A stretch of DNA of 8,528 nucleotides, from contig DHYP01000058.1 of assembly GCA_002414145.1 (NCBI GenBank), positions 9,115-17,642 on the forward strand, written 5' to 3'. Source of the DNA: Methylophilaceae bacterium UBA5127. Its GTDB lineage: Bacteria > Pseudomonadota > Gammaproteobacteria > Burkholderiales > Methylophilaceae. This document shows, in pieces, positions 1-7,073 of this stretch. Below the pieces are notes generated by a model, which had not been told where the DNA came from, ran no database searches, and saw only the letters and a list, made by a program, of their open reading frames with translations. A program made the translations under genes and the position numbers. Numbering within the stretch: the stretch's first letter is position 1; every line of letters starts with the position of its first letter.

Positions 1-349
1 AATGTGGATCGTTAATCAAACCCTTCCAACCGACCGTTGTGCGTGGTTTCTCAAAATAAACGCGCATCACAATTAAAAGCTCTTTGGATAATTGTTTACG
101 CATCTCTAGTAAGCGCCTTGCATACTCCATTCCCGCTTCTGGGTCGTGAATGGAACAAGGCCCTACAACCACTAACAATCGGTCATCCGCTTGATACAGA
201 ATTTGATGAATCGCCTTACGCGTCGCCAGAATATTTTCTGTGGTCAGTTGGCTTTCTTTAAAACGTGCCAATAGCTCTGAAGGTAAAATCAGTTCTTGTA
301 CTTCACGGATACGCACATCGTCCGTGGCTAATTTTTCATATTCACTCAT
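1..349 (-). CDS. aroG: 3-deoxy-7-phosphoheptulonate (DAHP) synthase, class I AroF/G/H type, 5' part only
   Basis: The enzyme condenses phosphoenolpyruvate with erythrose 4-phosphate, the first step of the cytoplasmic shikimate pathway. Only the first 116 residues are present; the gene continues past the left edge. Translation of the minus strand gives the family signature GPCSIHDP at residues 63-70 and the long conserved block from MRVYFEKPRTTVGW (95-108) to GLINDP. By alignment from memory to E. coli AroG, Cys65 is the metal ligand (Cys61 there), and Arg96 and Lys101 bind PEP (Arg92, Lys97). The N-terminal arm with DDVRIRE (10-16) resembles the feedback-sensitive enzymes, but the other inhibitor-site residues lie outside the window, so Phe, Tyr or Trp sensitivity cannot be told. 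The ATG overlaps the hisC stop as ATGA, which implies translational coupling and membership of the gyrA-serC-pheA-hisC operon. The family call is very sure; the choice of aroG over aroF or aroH is not. Confidence 0.93.
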   Translation of the reverse strand, partial: MSEYEKLATDDVRIREVQELILPSELLARFKESQLTTENILATRKAIHQILYQADDRLLVVVGPCSIHDPEAGMEYARRLLEMRKQLSKELLIVMRVYFEKPRTTVGWKGLINDPH

Positions 350-1470
350 GATGATTTAAGAATCTTTTCTAACACTTCTAAAAAGCGCGCATTTTCACTA
401 TATAAACCAATACTGACGCGCAAATAGTCAGGCATTTCATAATTGGCTACTGGACGTACAATCACCCCATTTTGCAATAATTTCTGATTGACTTGTGATG
501 CGTTAGGCACCTTAAAACTAACAAAGTTACCAAAAGATGGAATGTAGTCCAAGTTTAATTGTGCCAACCCTTGCGTGATTTGTAGCATCCCTGCTTGATT
601 TAGCGCATAACTACGCGCCACAAAATCATCATCATCCAGCGAGGCAATTGCTGCTGCTTGCGCTACTGAGTTCACATTAAATGGCTGACGTACACGATTT
701 AAAATATCTGCAACCTCTGCATGCATCAAGCCAAAGCCAACGCGCAAGCCTGCTAGACCATACGCTTTAGAAAAAGTGCGCGAGATAATAAGATTGCTAA
801 ACTCTGCGAGCCAGTGAATCGCTTCTGATTTGTCTTGTGCTGACAAGTACTCATCATAAGCTTCATCCAGCAACACCAGCACATGCTTGGGAACACGCCG
901 TAGAAAGTCATAAAGCACTTGTTTATTAATAAGCGTACCTGTTGGATTATTAGGATTCGCAACAAAAACCAATTTTGTTTTAACAGTGATGGCTTTTAAA
1001 AAGCCTTCTAGATCATGTCCAAAGGCAATGGCTGGGATCACAACACCAATAGCCCCAACAGCTTGCGTCACCAAGGGATAGACTGCAAAGGCATGTTGTG
1101 AGTAGATTGCCTCATCGCCTGCTTTCAAAAAAGCACGTGCAGCCAACTCCAAAATATCATTTGAACCATTACCAAACACAATTTGATTGGGCGCAACATT
1201 AAACTTTTGACTCACAGCATCACGTAATGCAAAGCTATTACCATCCGGATAACGCGCAATCTCAGCAATCGCATCTTCCACGGCCATTTGTGCTTTTGGG
1301 CTCATTCCCAAAGGATTTTCATTAGAGGCTAATTTAACTATATCAGCCTCTTCCAATCCCATTTCACGTGCCAACTCACTGATAGGTTTTCCACCTTGAT
1401 AAGGTGCAATTGCACGCACATAATCAGGCGCTAATATCGATAAAGAGCTTGGGGAGTTTTGTAAATTCAT
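346..1470 (-). CDS. hisC: Histidinol-phosphate / aromatic aminotransferase (HisC family, PLP fold type I)
   Basis: This is a PLP-dependent aminotransferase of the HisC family. It can interconvert histidinol phosphate and imidazole-acetol phosphate, and often also transaminates phenylpyruvate or hydroxyphenylpyruvate. In the 374-residue form the visible landmarks are LASNENPLG (47-55), NPNNPTG (172-178), the PLP-nitrogen Asp202 in LLDEAYDEY, the PLP lysine Lys235 in SRTFSKAYGLAG, Arg243 and the substrate carboxylate Arg351 in LRVSIG. I chose the ATG at 1470, which has a weak TGAG about 9 nt upstream. An in-frame TTG at 1482 would add MSCK but has no ribosome-binding site. The gene lies 21 bp after pheA and overlaps aroG by 4 bp. 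That context, away from other his genes, suggests the hisC2 role, i.e. the last transamination to Phe and Tyr. This substrate assignment is inferred from neighbours, not from sequence. Confidence 0.93.
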   Translation of the reverse strand: MNLQNSPSSLSILAPDYVRAIAPYQGGKPISELAREMGLEEADIVKLASNENPLGMSPKAQMAVEDAIAEIARYPDGNSFALRDAVSQKFNVAPNQIVFGNGSNDILELAARAFLKAGDEAIYSQHAFAVYPLVTQAVGAIGVVIPAIAFGHDLEGFLKAITVKTKLVFVANPNNPTGTLINKQVLYDFLRRVPKHVLVLLDEAYDEYLSAQDKSEAIHWLAEFSNLIISRTFSKAYGLAGLRVGFGLMHAEVADILNRVRQPFNVNSVAQAAAIASLDDDDFVARSYALNQAGMLQITQGLAQLNLDYIPSFGNFVSFKVPNASQVNQKLLQNGVIVRPVANYEMPDYLRVSIGLYSENARFLEVLEKILKSS

Positions 1471-1491
1471 TTTGCAACTCAATGGGATTGA

Positions 1492-2574
1492 TTAAACGTC
1501 TGCTACAGGATAAGAGCCAAGCACCTTAAATAATGCTGCACGCTGATTTAGTTCTAACAGTGCCGCACTTACCGATGCATCATTTTGATGACCTTCAATA
1601 TCCACATAAAAAATGTAATCCCATAGGTTCTGTTTGGAAGGTCTAGACTCAAACTTCGTCATACTCACGCCATGGCGCGACAACGGTTCTAGTAACTGCA
1701 CCACTGCACCAGGCTGGTTCTTTGCACTCATGACAAGTGAAGTTTTATCTCTGCCAGAAGGCGTAACATCATGTGTTCCCAATACCAAAAAGCGCGTAGT
1801 ATTTTTGGGGTCGTCTTCAATGTTTTCTGCTAATACATTTAAATCAAACAACTCAGCTGCACGTTTACTCGCAATCGCCGCAGCAAAAGTACCTTCAGCA
1901 CTAACCAGCTCATGTATCATTTGTGCTGCACGTGCGTTGCTCGTTACTGCTTCACGCTGTGCTTTGGGGAGATTTTTATTCAGCCACTCATGACATTGCG
2001 ATAACGATTGTGCATGCGAAAATACATGGGAGATTTGAGCAATATTTTGTTGGCGTGACAACAAACAATGATGTACAGGCAATGCCACTTCACCACAAAT
2101 TTTTAAAGGGCTCACCAACAATAAATCCAAAGTCAGCCCAATGGCACCTTCTGTAGAATTTTCTACTGGCACAACGCCGTAATCTGCCTGATTCGCTTCT
2201 ATGGTGCGGAAAACTTCATCAATAGAACCACACACTACGGCGGTGCGGCCTTGGCCAAACTGCTTTAATGCAGCCTCTTCACTATAAGTGCCTAAAGGTC
2301 CCAAAAATGCAATTGACAGTTCTTTTTCCAAAGCGCGGCAGTTTGACATGACCGCACGAAAAATATGACTCACAGCCTCTTGAGATAGTGGCCCTGCATT
2401 GTGCTCTTGTAAGCGCCGTAATATCTGCGCCTCTCGCTCAGGACGATAAATCACACCGTCTTCTTTTAAACTACCAATCTGGCGTGCAATTTTTGCACGC
2501 TCATTGACAAGCTTAAGCATTTGCTCATCAATGCCATCGATTTGATTGCGATATTGTTTAAGTAAATCTGACAA
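1492..2574 (-). CDS. pheA: Bifunctional chorismate mutase / prephenate dehydratase (P-protein)
   Basis: The protein converts chorismate to prephenate and then to phenylpyruvate, the committed branch to phenylalanine. Three domains are visible in 360 residues. An AroQ-type chorismate mutase (about 1-88) carries Arg9, Arg26, Lys37, Arg47 and Glu48, which align with catalytic residues of the E. coli enzyme. The prephenate dehydratase domain (about 87-268) has GPLGTYSEEAA (92-102), VPVENSTEGAIG (135-146), SHAQSLSQC and the catalytic TRF motif (Thr260-Phe262). The ACT regulatory domain (about 277-355) has ESRP (309-312) and GAV (289-291) in place of the commoner GAL, so Phe feedback is likely. The start is TTG: AGGG sits 8 nt upstream and the N-terminus LLKQYRNQIDGIDEQ matches the family, while the next Met is residue 19, inside the mutase helix. 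The gene follows serC by 10 bp and precedes hisC. Confidence 0.97.
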   Translation of the reverse strand: MSDLLKQYRNQIDGIDEQMLKLVNERAKIARQIGSLKEDGVIYRPEREAQILRRLQEHNAGPLSQEAVSHIFRAVMSNCRALEKELSIAFLGPLGTYSEEAALKQFGQGRTAVVCGSIDEVFRTIEANQADYGVVPVENSTEGAIGLTLDLLLVSPLKICGEVALPVHHCLLSRQQNIAQISHVFSHAQSLSQCHEWLNKNLPKAQREAVTSNARAAQMIHELVSAEGTFAAAIASKRAAELFDLNVLAENIEDDPKNTTRFLVLGTHDVTPSGRDKTSLVMSAKNQPGAVVQLLEPLSRHGVSMTKFESRPSKQNLWDYIFYVDIEGHQNDASVSAALLELNQRAALFKVLGSYPVADV

Positions 2575-2582
2575 GTTTTATG

Positions 2583-2586
2583 CCCT
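2583..2586 (-). promoter_or_regulatory. Ribosome-binding site of pheA, embedded in the serC stop codon
   Basis: On the minus strand the serC stop TAG reads straight into GG, forming AGGG 8 nt before the TTG start of pheA. This site decides in favour of the TTG start and suggests that ribosomes terminating on serC re-initiate on pheA. Confidence 0.6.
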
Positions 2587-3661
2587 AGTGATTTTGCTCA
2601 AAGTGTTGCATATAGTTTATAAGCGCCTGTACACCTTCGATTGACATCGCGTTATACACACTTGCGCGCATGCCGCCCACCATACGATGCCCTTTTAGTT
2701 GCAACAAGCTATTGGCTTCCGCACCTTTTAAAAAAGCATCATTTAGGCTTTCATCACGCAACCTAAATGGAATATTCATCCGTGAGCGATTTTTTACTGC
2801 AATATTGTTGTAGTAAAAATGGCTTTGATCTAAATATTGATAGAGTAGCGCAGCTTTAGCAATGTTTTTTTGCTCAATCACTGCCACACCACCTTGTGCT
2901 AACAGCCATTCAAACACTAAACCCGCAATATAAATACTATAGGTTGGCGGCGTATTAATCATGGACTGATTTGCCGCTTGTGTTTTCCAATGAAAAACCG
3001 CAGGTGTTAGTGGTGAGGCTTGGTCTAACAAGTCTTGGCGCACAATCACAATACACAACCCAGCTGGTCCGATATTTTTTTGCGCACCAGCGTAAATCAC
3101 CCCATATTGGCTCACATCTATTGGACGAGATAAAATATGCGATGACATATCAGCAACAATTGGTAAGCCATGTGTATCAGGCACATCAACAAACTCTATA
3201 CCGTGAATCGTCTCGTTCGTACAGTAATGCACATAAGCTGCATCTGGGTGCAATTGCCATGTATTAAAATCAGGCACCTGCGTAAAGCCTTCCGCTTCAC
3301 CAGAGGCAATTACGCGTATATCACCAAAAGCTTTTGCATCCTCGACACTACGCTTGCTCCATGCTCCTGTGACGACATAATCCGCACTTTTGCCATTGAG
3401 CAGATTCAATGGAATCATGGCGTTTTCTGCAATTGCACCTCCTTGCAGAAACAGCACTTTATAGTTTTCTGGCACTTGAAGTAGCTGGCGAAAATCCGCC
3501 TCAGTTTTTTCTAGGATGCTGGTAAACTCTTTACCACGATGCGACATTTCCATCACACTCATGCCAGAACCGTGCCAATCCAACATTTCCGCCTGCGCCC
3601 GTTCAAGTACTGATTTAGGTAATACGGCAGGCCCTGCCGAAAAATTGTAAATCTGCTTCAT
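2585..3661 (-). CDS. serC: Phosphoserine aminotransferase
   Basis: SerC transfers the amino group of glutamate to 3-phosphohydroxypyruvate to make phosphoserine (serine synthesis), and also serves 4-phosphohydroxythreonine in pyridoxine synthesis. It is a PLP enzyme of fold type I. From the ATG it has 358 residues, close to the usual 360. Visible marks are the N-terminal YNFSAGPAVLP, SVMEMSHRG (34-42), FLQGGA (71-76), the PLP lysine Lys195 in YAGAQKNIGPAG, NTPPTY, and the C-terminal KGHRMVGGMRASVYNAM. I prefer the ATG at 3661; an in-frame GTG lies directly before it at 3664. GAGG inside the gyrA stop region (GAC GAG GAA TAA) is 15 nt from the ATG and 12 from the GTG, so the start is uncertain by one codon. 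It sits 10 bp behind gyrA and 10 bp ahead of pheA, the usual order in beta- and gammaproteobacteria. Confidence 0.97.
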   Translation of the reverse strand: MKQIYNFSAGPAVLPKSVLERAQAEMLDWHGSGMSVMEMSHRGKEFTSILEKTEADFRQLLQVPENYKVLFLQGGAIAENAMIPLNLLNGKSADYVVTGAWSKRSVEDAKAFGDIRVIASGEAEGFTQVPDFNTWQLHPDAAYVHYCTNETIHGIEFVDVPDTHGLPIVADMSSHILSRPIDVSQYGVIYAGAQKNIGPAGLCIVIVRQDLLDQASPLTPAVFHWKTQAANQSMINTPPTYSIYIAGLVFEWLLAQGGVAVIEQKNIAKAALLYQYLDQSHFYYNNIAVKNRSRMNIPFRLRDESLNDAFLKGAEANSLLQLKGHRMVGGMRASVYNAMSIEGVQALINYMQHFEQNH

Positions 3662-3671
3662 CACTTAGGTA

Positions 3672-6224
3672 TTATTCCTCGTCTGTTTCTACAATTTTTT
3701 CTAATCCAGAAAGTTTTTCACCTTCACCTAGATTAATCAGCGTCACACCTTGAGCAGCACGACCCATATCACGGATTTCTTTGACGCGCGTTCTAATCAG
3801 CACACCGCCCGTTGTGATCAACATGATTTCGTCTTCTTCACTCACCAATCTCGCCGCAACTGCTGTGCCATTACGCTCGCTAATCGCAATCGCTTTCACA
3901 CCTTGCGTACCGCGACCAGAATGACGGAACTCAGACAACACGGTGCGCTTACCGTAGCCATTTTCTGTCGCAACTAAAACTGATTGCTGATCATTTTCTG
4001 CGATCAACAATGATAATACTTGCTGTTTAGCACCTAATTTCATGCCACGCACACCGCGTGTTGCACGTCCCATTGGACGTACATCATCTTCGGTAAACCA
4101 TACCGCCTTACCACCATTGGAAACTAGTACTATATCGTTTAGACCATTAGTAATCTCAGCACCCACCAAGTAATCACCTTCGTCAAGTTTAATGGCGATG
4201 ATGCCTGATTTACGCGGGTTGGCAAATTCGGTCAATGCCGTTTTCTTCACAGTCCCCTGTGCCGTTGCCATAAAAATAAAGTGATTCTCATCAAATTCTT
4301 TCACAGAAAGAATCGCGTTAATTTTTTCACCTTCTTCTAATGGGAACAAGTTAACAATTGGCTTACCGCGACTGATGCGGCTACCTTGCGGTACTTCGTA
4401 TACTTTGAGCCAATACACTTGACCTAAGCTACTGAAACATAAGATGTAATCATGAGTGTTTGCTACAAACATCTTGTCGATAAAATCATCTTCTTTAGTG
4501 GCTGCTGCCTGTTTGCCACGGCCACCACGTTTTTGTGCGCGATACTCGTCTAACGGTTGTGATTTGATATAGCCTGTGTGTGAAAGCGTTACTACCACAT
4601 CTTGCGGTGAGATTAAGTCTTCCAAAGACAAATCTTGTGCATTCGCTACAATTTCACTACGACGCTTGTCACCAAACTGTTTCTGAATTTCCATGAGCTC
4701 ATCAGTAATAATGGCTGTTACGCGTGGCGCATTAGCAAGAATATCCAACAAATCAGCAATCACATCCATGACCTCTTTGTATTCTGTGACAATCTTATCT
4801 TGCTCCAGACCTGTTAAGCGTTGCAAGCGCATCTGCAAGATTTCTTGGGCTTGCACATCAGACAAACGATAACCTTTTGGTGTCAATCCAAAATCAACCG
4901 ACAAGCCTTCTGGACGTGAAGCTTCCATCGCTGCACGTTTGAGCATTTCTTCCACTACTAGAGATTGCCATAAGCGCGCCATCAAATCTTTTTTTGCTTC
5001 AGGTGGTGTTGGTGCGGCTTTAATTATCGCAATCATTTCATCTACATTAGCGAGCGCAACAGCCAAACCTTCTAACACATGCCCACGCTCACGCGCTTTA
5101 CGTAATTCGTAAACAGTACGACGTGTAACGACTTCACGGCGATGGCGCAAGAAAGCTTCCAACATTTGCTTAAGATTTAGCAAGCGTGGCTGGCCATCTA
5201 GTAAAGCAACCATATTCATACCAAAGGTATCTTGTAGCTGTGTTTGTTTGTAAAGGTTATTGAGAATAACCTCTGGCACTTCACCTCGCTTCAGCTCAAT
5301 CACAACGCGCATACCAGATTTATCTGATTCATCACGCAGATCCGAAATGCCTTCAATTTTCTTCTCGTTGACCAGCTCGGCAATTTTCTCGATTAACGTT
5401 TTCTTATTGACCTGATATGGCAGCTCATCAATGATGATAGACTGGCGTCCGCCTTTGTCCATATCTTCAAAGTGCGTACGGCCACGCATGACCACACGGC
5501 CACGGCCAGTACGGTAGCCTTCTTTAACACCAGTGGTACCATAAATAATGCCAGCCGTTGGGAAGTCAGGTGCTGGCACCAATTCAATCAATTCTTCCAC
5601 CGTAGTTTCAGGGTTTTTCAGTAAGGCAAAACAGGCTGATAGCACTTCATTCAGATTGTGTGGCGGAATATTGGTCGCCATCCCCACGGCAATACCTGAG
5701 CTACCGTTAATAAGCAGGTTAGGAATACGCGCTGGCATGATAAGCGGCTCGTGCTCGCTACCGTCATAGTTTGGACCAAAATCGACGGTTTCTTTATCAA
5801 TATCAGCCAGCAACTCATGCGCGATTTTTGCCATACGGATTTCGGTATAACGCATTGCAGCAGCATTATCTCCATCCACCGACCCAAAGTTACCCTGACC
5901 ATCCACCAACATATAACGTAAGGAGAAATCCTGTGCCATACGTACAATAGTGTCATACACTGCAGTGTCGCCATGCGGATGGTATTTACCAATTACATCG
6001 CCGACGATACGCGCCGATTTTTTATAGGGTTTATTATAGTCATTCGAGAGCTCATGCATGGCATACAACACACGTCGATGCACAGGTTTTAAGCCATCTC
6101 GCACATCAGGTAATGCGCGCCCTACAATGACGCTCATCGCGTAATCAAGGTAAGAGCGACGCATCTCATCTTCTAGACTAATAGGTAGTGTTTCTTTAGC
6201 GAATTGATCCATCGGTTGACTCAT
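3672..6224 (-). CDS. gyrA: DNA gyrase subunit A
   Basis: GyrA is the breakage-reunion subunit of the A2B2 gyrase that introduces negative supercoils. The 850-residue protein shows the winged-helix/tower region with the DNA-linked catalytic tyrosine Tyr126 (AAAMRYTE), the quinolone region [17 protein letters not shown] (75-91), with Thr87 and Asp91 equivalent to E. coli Ser83 and Asp87, the coiled-coil arm (about 360-500), and the GyrA box QKRGGRG (564-570). The box is diagnostic of gyrase rather than topoisomerase IV. Six C-terminal beta-pinwheel blades follow, recognisable by repeats beginning GYIKS, GQVYW, GTVKK, GKAVW, GYGKR and GVLIR. The acidic tail is short (ETDEE). The start is ATG at 6224 with no clear Shine-Dalgarno sequence upstream. 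It is the first gene of the minus-strand block, with a candidate promoter in the divergent spacer. No truncation or frameshift is seen. Confidence 0.98.
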   Translation of the reverse strand: MSQPMDQFAKETLPISLEDEMRRSYLDYAMSVIVGRALPDVRDGLKPVHRRVLYAMHELSNDYNKPYKKSARIVGDVIGKYHPHGDTAVYDTIVRMAQDFSLRYMLVDGQGNFGSVDGDNAAAMRYTEIRMAKIAHELLADIDKETVDFGPNYDGSEHEPLIMPARIPNLLINGSSGIAVGMATNIPPHNLNEVLSACFALLKNPETTVEELIELVPAPDFPTAGIIYGTTGVKEGYRTGRGRVVMRGRTHFEDMDKGGRQSIIIDELPYQVNKKTLIEKIAELVNEKKIEGISDLRDESDKSGMRVVIELKRGEVPEVILNNLYKQTQLQDTFGMNMVALLDGQPRLLNLKQMLEAFLRHRREVVTRRTVYELRKARERGHVLEGLAVALANVDEMIAIIKAAPTPPEAKKDLMARLWQSLVVEEMLKRAAMEASRPEGLSVDFGLTPKGYRLSDVQAQEILQMRLQRLTGLEQDKIVTEYKEVMDVIADLLDILANAPRVTAIITDELMEIQKQFGDKRRSEIVANAQDLSLEDLISPQDVVVTLSHTGYIKSQPLDEYRAQKRGGRGKQAAATKEDDFIDKMFVANTHDYILCFSSLGQVYWLKVYEVPQGSRISRGKPIVNLFPLEEGEKINAILSVKEFDENHFIFMATAQGTVKKTALTEFANPRKSGIIAIKLDEGDYLVGAEITNGLNDIVLVSNGGKAVWFTEDDVRPMGRATRGVRGMKLGAKQQVLSLLIAENDQQSVLVATENGYGKRTVLSEFRHSGRGTQGVKAIAISERNGTAVAARLVSEEDEIMLITTGGVLIRTRVKEIRDMGRAAQGVTLINLGEGEKLSGLEKIVETDEE

Positions 6225-6261
6225 GATTTGACTATCTTTTTTAATTTAAATTTATCACATG

Positions 6262-6291
6262 ATTTTATCATGATAAGCTATGCGTAGTCTC
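6262..6291 (-). promoter_or_regulatory. Candidate sigma-70 promoter of the gyrA operon
   Basis: Read on the minus strand, GAGACT (6291-6286; 3 of 6 to TTGACA) is followed after 18 nt by TAAAAT (6267-6262; 5 of 6 to TATAAT). The predicted start is near 6255, giving a leader of about 30 nt. The -35 is poor, so this is only a candidate. Confidence 0.3.
6265..6276. repeat. 12-bp perfect palindrome TTATCATGATAA, operator-like
   Basis: TTATCA is followed directly by TGATAA. A near copy, TTATCACATGAT, lies 13 bp to the left (6252-6263), so TTATCA also faces TGATAA across a longer spacing. The palindrome overlaps the candidate gyrA -10. It could bind a dimeric regulator; I cannot name one. Confidence 0.4.
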
Positions 6292-6313
6292 AGGATTTCA
6301 ATCTTCCCTGAGA
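6288..6313. repeat. Inverted repeat TCTCAGG-N12-CCTGAGA in the gyrA/peroxiredoxin spacer
   Basis: Two perfect 7-bp arms (6288-6294 and 6307-6313) flank a 12-nt loop. There is no T-tract, so it is not a terminator. It overlaps the candidate gyrA -35 and lies upstream of the peroxiredoxin gene, so it may be a protein-binding site. Function unknown. Confidence 0.35.
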
Positions 6314-6392
6314 GAAAGCATGGGTTAATTTCAAATTATTTTCACTTAACTCATCTATCATTGTGACAAGCATTATTTAACCGTAGATTAAC

Positions 6393-6398
6393 GAGGAG
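6393..6398 (+). promoter_or_regulatory. Strong ribosome-binding site of the peroxiredoxin gene
   Basis: GAGGAG lies 6 nt before the ATG at 6405. It is the best Shine-Dalgarno sequence in the window, in keeping with an abundant antioxidant protein. Confidence 0.75.
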
Positions 6399-6404
6399 AA
6401 CAAA

Positions 6405-7007
6405 ATGGCCGTACTAGTTGGCAAATCCGCCCCAGATTTTACCGCTGCCGCGGTGATGGGCAACAACAGCATTAAAGAGGAATTTAAACTACATAAACAT
6501 ATTAAAAATAAGTATGCCGTAGTCTTCTTTTATCCTTTAGATTTTACTTTTGTATGTCCTTCTGAACTCATTGCATTTGACCATCGTTTGGATGAGTTTA
6601 AAAAGCGTGGTGTTGAAGTCATCGGCGTTTCTATTGACTCGCACTTTACGCATTTGGCCTGGAAAAACACACCAATTGACAAAGGCGGTATCGGTCAAGT
6701 TGGCTACCCACTGGTTGCCGACATCAAACACGACATCTGCAAAGCTTATGACGTGGAAACCGAAGGCGGTGTGGCCTATCGCGGTTCTTTCCTAATTAAC
6801 AAAGCAGGCGTGGTAGTGCACCAAGTTGTCAACGATTTGCCGCTGGGTCGTGACATCGACGAAATGTTGCGCATGGTCGATGCCTTGCAGTTCTTTGAAG
6901 AACACGGCGAAGTTTGCCCAGCTGGCTGGAAAAAAGGCAAAGCTGGTATGGATGCGTCTCCAGAAGGCGTAGCCAAATACTTAGCAAAAAACGCAAAAGA
7001 TTTGTAA
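6405..7007 (+). CDS. ahpC: Typical 2-Cys peroxiredoxin (AhpC/Prx1 family)
   Basis: The enzyme reduces hydrogen peroxide and organic hydroperoxides in the cytoplasm through a cysteine pair. The 200-residue protein has the PxxxTxxC active site (Pro44, Thr48, peroxidatic Cys51 in DFTFVCPSE), the supporting Arg126 (YRGSFLI) and the resolving Cys171 in GEVCPAGW, so it is a typical dimeric 2-Cys type. It is longer than E. coli AhpC (187) and keeps a Prx1-like C-terminal extension. GGIG (94-97) resembles the GGLG of overoxidation-sensitive enzymes, while the usual YF pair of the tail is YL (192-193). An extra Cys112 is present. No ahpF lies beside it, so its reductant (thioredoxin or an AhpF elsewhere) is unknown. 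A strong GAGGAG precedes the ATG and a terminator follows at once, so it is monocistronic. The exact subfamily name is less sure than the family. Confidence 0.96.
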   Translation: MAVLVGKSAPDFTAAAVMGNNSIKEEFKLHKHIKNKYAVVFFYPLDFTFVCPSELIAFDHRLDEFKKRGVEVIGVSIDSHFTHLAWKNTPIDKGGIGQVGYPLVADIKHDICKAYDVETEGGVAYRGSFLINKAGVVVHQVVNDLPLGRDIDEMLRMVDALQFFEEHGEVCPAGWKKGKAGMDASPEGVAKYLAKNAKDL

Positions 7008-7031
7008 TTGACGACTTTGAGTTTTTTGCAG

Positions 7032-7067
7032 AAATAAAAAACGGGGTCATCGCCCCGTTTTTTATTT
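7032..7067. terminator. Bidirectional intrinsic terminator between convergent ahpC and metZ
   Basis: A perfect 15-bp stem (AAATAAAAAACGGGG at 7032-7046, its complement at 7053-7067) encloses a 6-nt loop TCATCG. The GGGG/CCCC core flanked by A6 and T6 gives a U-tract on both strands. It lies 24 bp past the ahpC stop and 6 bp past the metZ stop, so it serves both genes. Confidence 0.93.
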
Positions 7068-7073
7068 GCGTCA

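Larger units (their letters stand above)
6225..6404. other. Divergent intergenic region between gyrA and the peroxiredoxin gene
   Basis: This 180-bp AT-rich spacer must carry the promoters of both divergent genes. On the minus strand, TAAAAT (6262-6267) preceded 18 nt upstream by GAGACT (6286-6291) is a weak but plausible gyrA promoter. On the plus strand TATCAT (6356-6361) is a fair -10 without a good -35, so I cannot place the peroxiredoxin promoter. It also holds a palindrome and a stem-loop, listed separately. No small ORF with a convincing ribosome-binding site was seen. Confidence 0.6.

Noticed and set aside
1471..1482. Upstream TTG start for hisC adding four residues (MSCK)
   Set aside because: There is no Shine-Dalgarno sequence before it, while the ATG at 1470 has a weak one and gives the usual family N-terminus.
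6250..6285. Fur box or OxyR site in the spacer, suggested by TTATCATGATAA and GATAAGCTATGCGTAG
   Set aside because: The palindrome does not fit the 19-bp Fur consensus, and only fragments of the OxyR ATAG/CTAT spacing are present.
6361..6389. Peroxiredoxin promoter TTGTGA-N17-TAGATT
   Set aside because: The implied transcription start falls on the GAGGAG ribosome-binding site, leaving no usable leader.
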